This document shows positions 5,399 through 5,721 of a DNA stretch of 5,721 nt, piece after piece. Both the position numbers and the translations under genes were made by a program. Every line of letters begins with the position of its first letter. The stretch's first letter is position 1. The DNA is from an uncultured Clostridia bacterium. Its GTDB lineage: Bacteria; Bacillota; Clostridia; Oscillospirales; Acutalibacteraceae. The notes beneath the pieces were generated by a model. The model ran no database searches. It had not been told where the DNA came from and worked only from the letters and a program-made list of their open reading frames with translations. The stretch covers positions 1 to 5,721 of the forward strand of contig CALYNN010000110.1 in assembly GCA_945221685.1 (NCBI GenBank), in the 5' to 3' direction.

Positions 5399-5721
5399 AT
5401 GACCAAAAAAACCCTTTTCAAAATTCTTGCATTTGGCATGGCGATTATTTCGCTGACCACAGCGCTTATGGTTTCCGTTTTTTATTCCTACTACGATAAG
5501 CAAACAAAAAATCAGCTGGAAACGGTTATGTCGCTGGCACAGGCAGAGCTTAAGGAAAACGACAGCCATACCTTTATTAACAACAGCATAGGCGCAGGTA
5601 CCCGAGTAACTCTTATTGACAGCGACGGCAGAGTGCTTGCCGACAGTGCGGATAACGACGACGAAATGGAAAACCATTTGGGAAGCCCTCAAATTCAACA
5701 GGCGATTAATGAGGGCGAGGG
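5399..5721 (+). CDS. phoR: Sensor histidine kinase, probable PhoR, N-terminal part (3'-truncated)
   Basis: The frame opens 2 bp after the response regulator stop and stays open for 107 codons to the window edge. GGTGA near the end of the preceding gene serves as ribosome site about five bases upstream of the ATG, implying translational coupling. Residues MTKK are followed by one membrane helix (about 6-29), then the start of an extracytoplasmic sensor domain with TRVTLIDSDGRVLADS (68-83), DDEMENH (87-93) and QAINEGE at the edge. This pattern (V-T-hydrophobic-I-D-x-DGxVLaDS, later menH and Al.eG) is typical of the Cache/PAS-like outer domain of Gram-positive PhoR-type kinases. The second membrane helix, HAMP/PAS, HisKA and ATPase domains must lie beyond the window. 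Pairing with the adjacent regulator is almost certain; phosphate as the signal is inferred. Confidence 0.88.
   Translation, partial: MTKKTLFKILAFGMAIISLTTALMVSVFYSYYDKQTKNQLETVMSLAQAELKENDSHTFINNSIGAGTRVTLIDSDGRVLADSADNDDEMENHLGSPQIQQAINEGE

Noticed and set aside
5378..5698. 106-codon minus-strand open frame opposite the start of the sensor kinase
   Set aside because: The plus-strand frame has the PhoR membrane helix and sensor-domain pattern and follows the response regulator by 2 bp; the antisense product is not recognisable.

Overview
The window looks like chromosomal DNA of a low-to-moderate GC Gram-positive anaerobe, most likely a gut-type member of the Clostridia (Oscillospiraceae/Lachnospiraceae-like). 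This is inferred from strong Shine-Dalgarno sequences, AT-rich sigma-A-like promoters, U-tailed hairpin terminators and protein family content; no phylogenetic marker gene is present. I see no rRNA, tRNA, CRISPR array, insertion sequence or prophage gene.

Left part (1-1040): the last 31 codons of an unidentified conserved protein (possibly the GGGtGRT family) end at 98 and are followed by a clear intrinsic terminator. A monocistronic gene then has its own -35/-10 promoter and encodes a 250-residue multi-spanning membrane protein that I cannot assign to a family. It ends at a hairpin (1001-1036) shared with the convergent operon to its right.

Middle part (1045-2840, minus strand): a two-gene operon with 8 bp between the genes. 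The first gene encodes a phosphatidylinositol-specific phospholipase C (PI-PLC) X-domain phosphodiesterase. The second encodes a GH43-like five-bladed beta-propeller glycosidase. Neither has a recognisable signal peptide. A strong extended -10 promoter lies inside the longest reading frame of the phospholipase gene, so its start is placed at 2795 rather than 2852.

Right part (2871-5721, plus strand): a tight three-gene operon consisting of a Na+/phosphate cotransporter II with a C-terminal PhoU-like domain, an OmpR/PhoB-type response regulator, and the N-terminal part of a PhoR-type sensor histidine kinase that runs off the window. The gaps are 14 bp and 2 bp. Together they make a plausible phosphate uptake/sensing unit in which the PhoU module is fused to the transporter and encoded beside the two-component system. 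The divergent control region between the phospholipase operon and this operon holds a 7-bp perfect inverted repeat (TGTAATT-N6-AATTACA) overlapping a candidate promoter.

Most genes belong to known families. The points worth a second look are the transporter-PhoU/PhoPR arrangement, the coupling of a cytosolic-looking PI-PLC with a GH43-like enzyme beside it, the operator-like palindrome, and the unassigned membrane protein.
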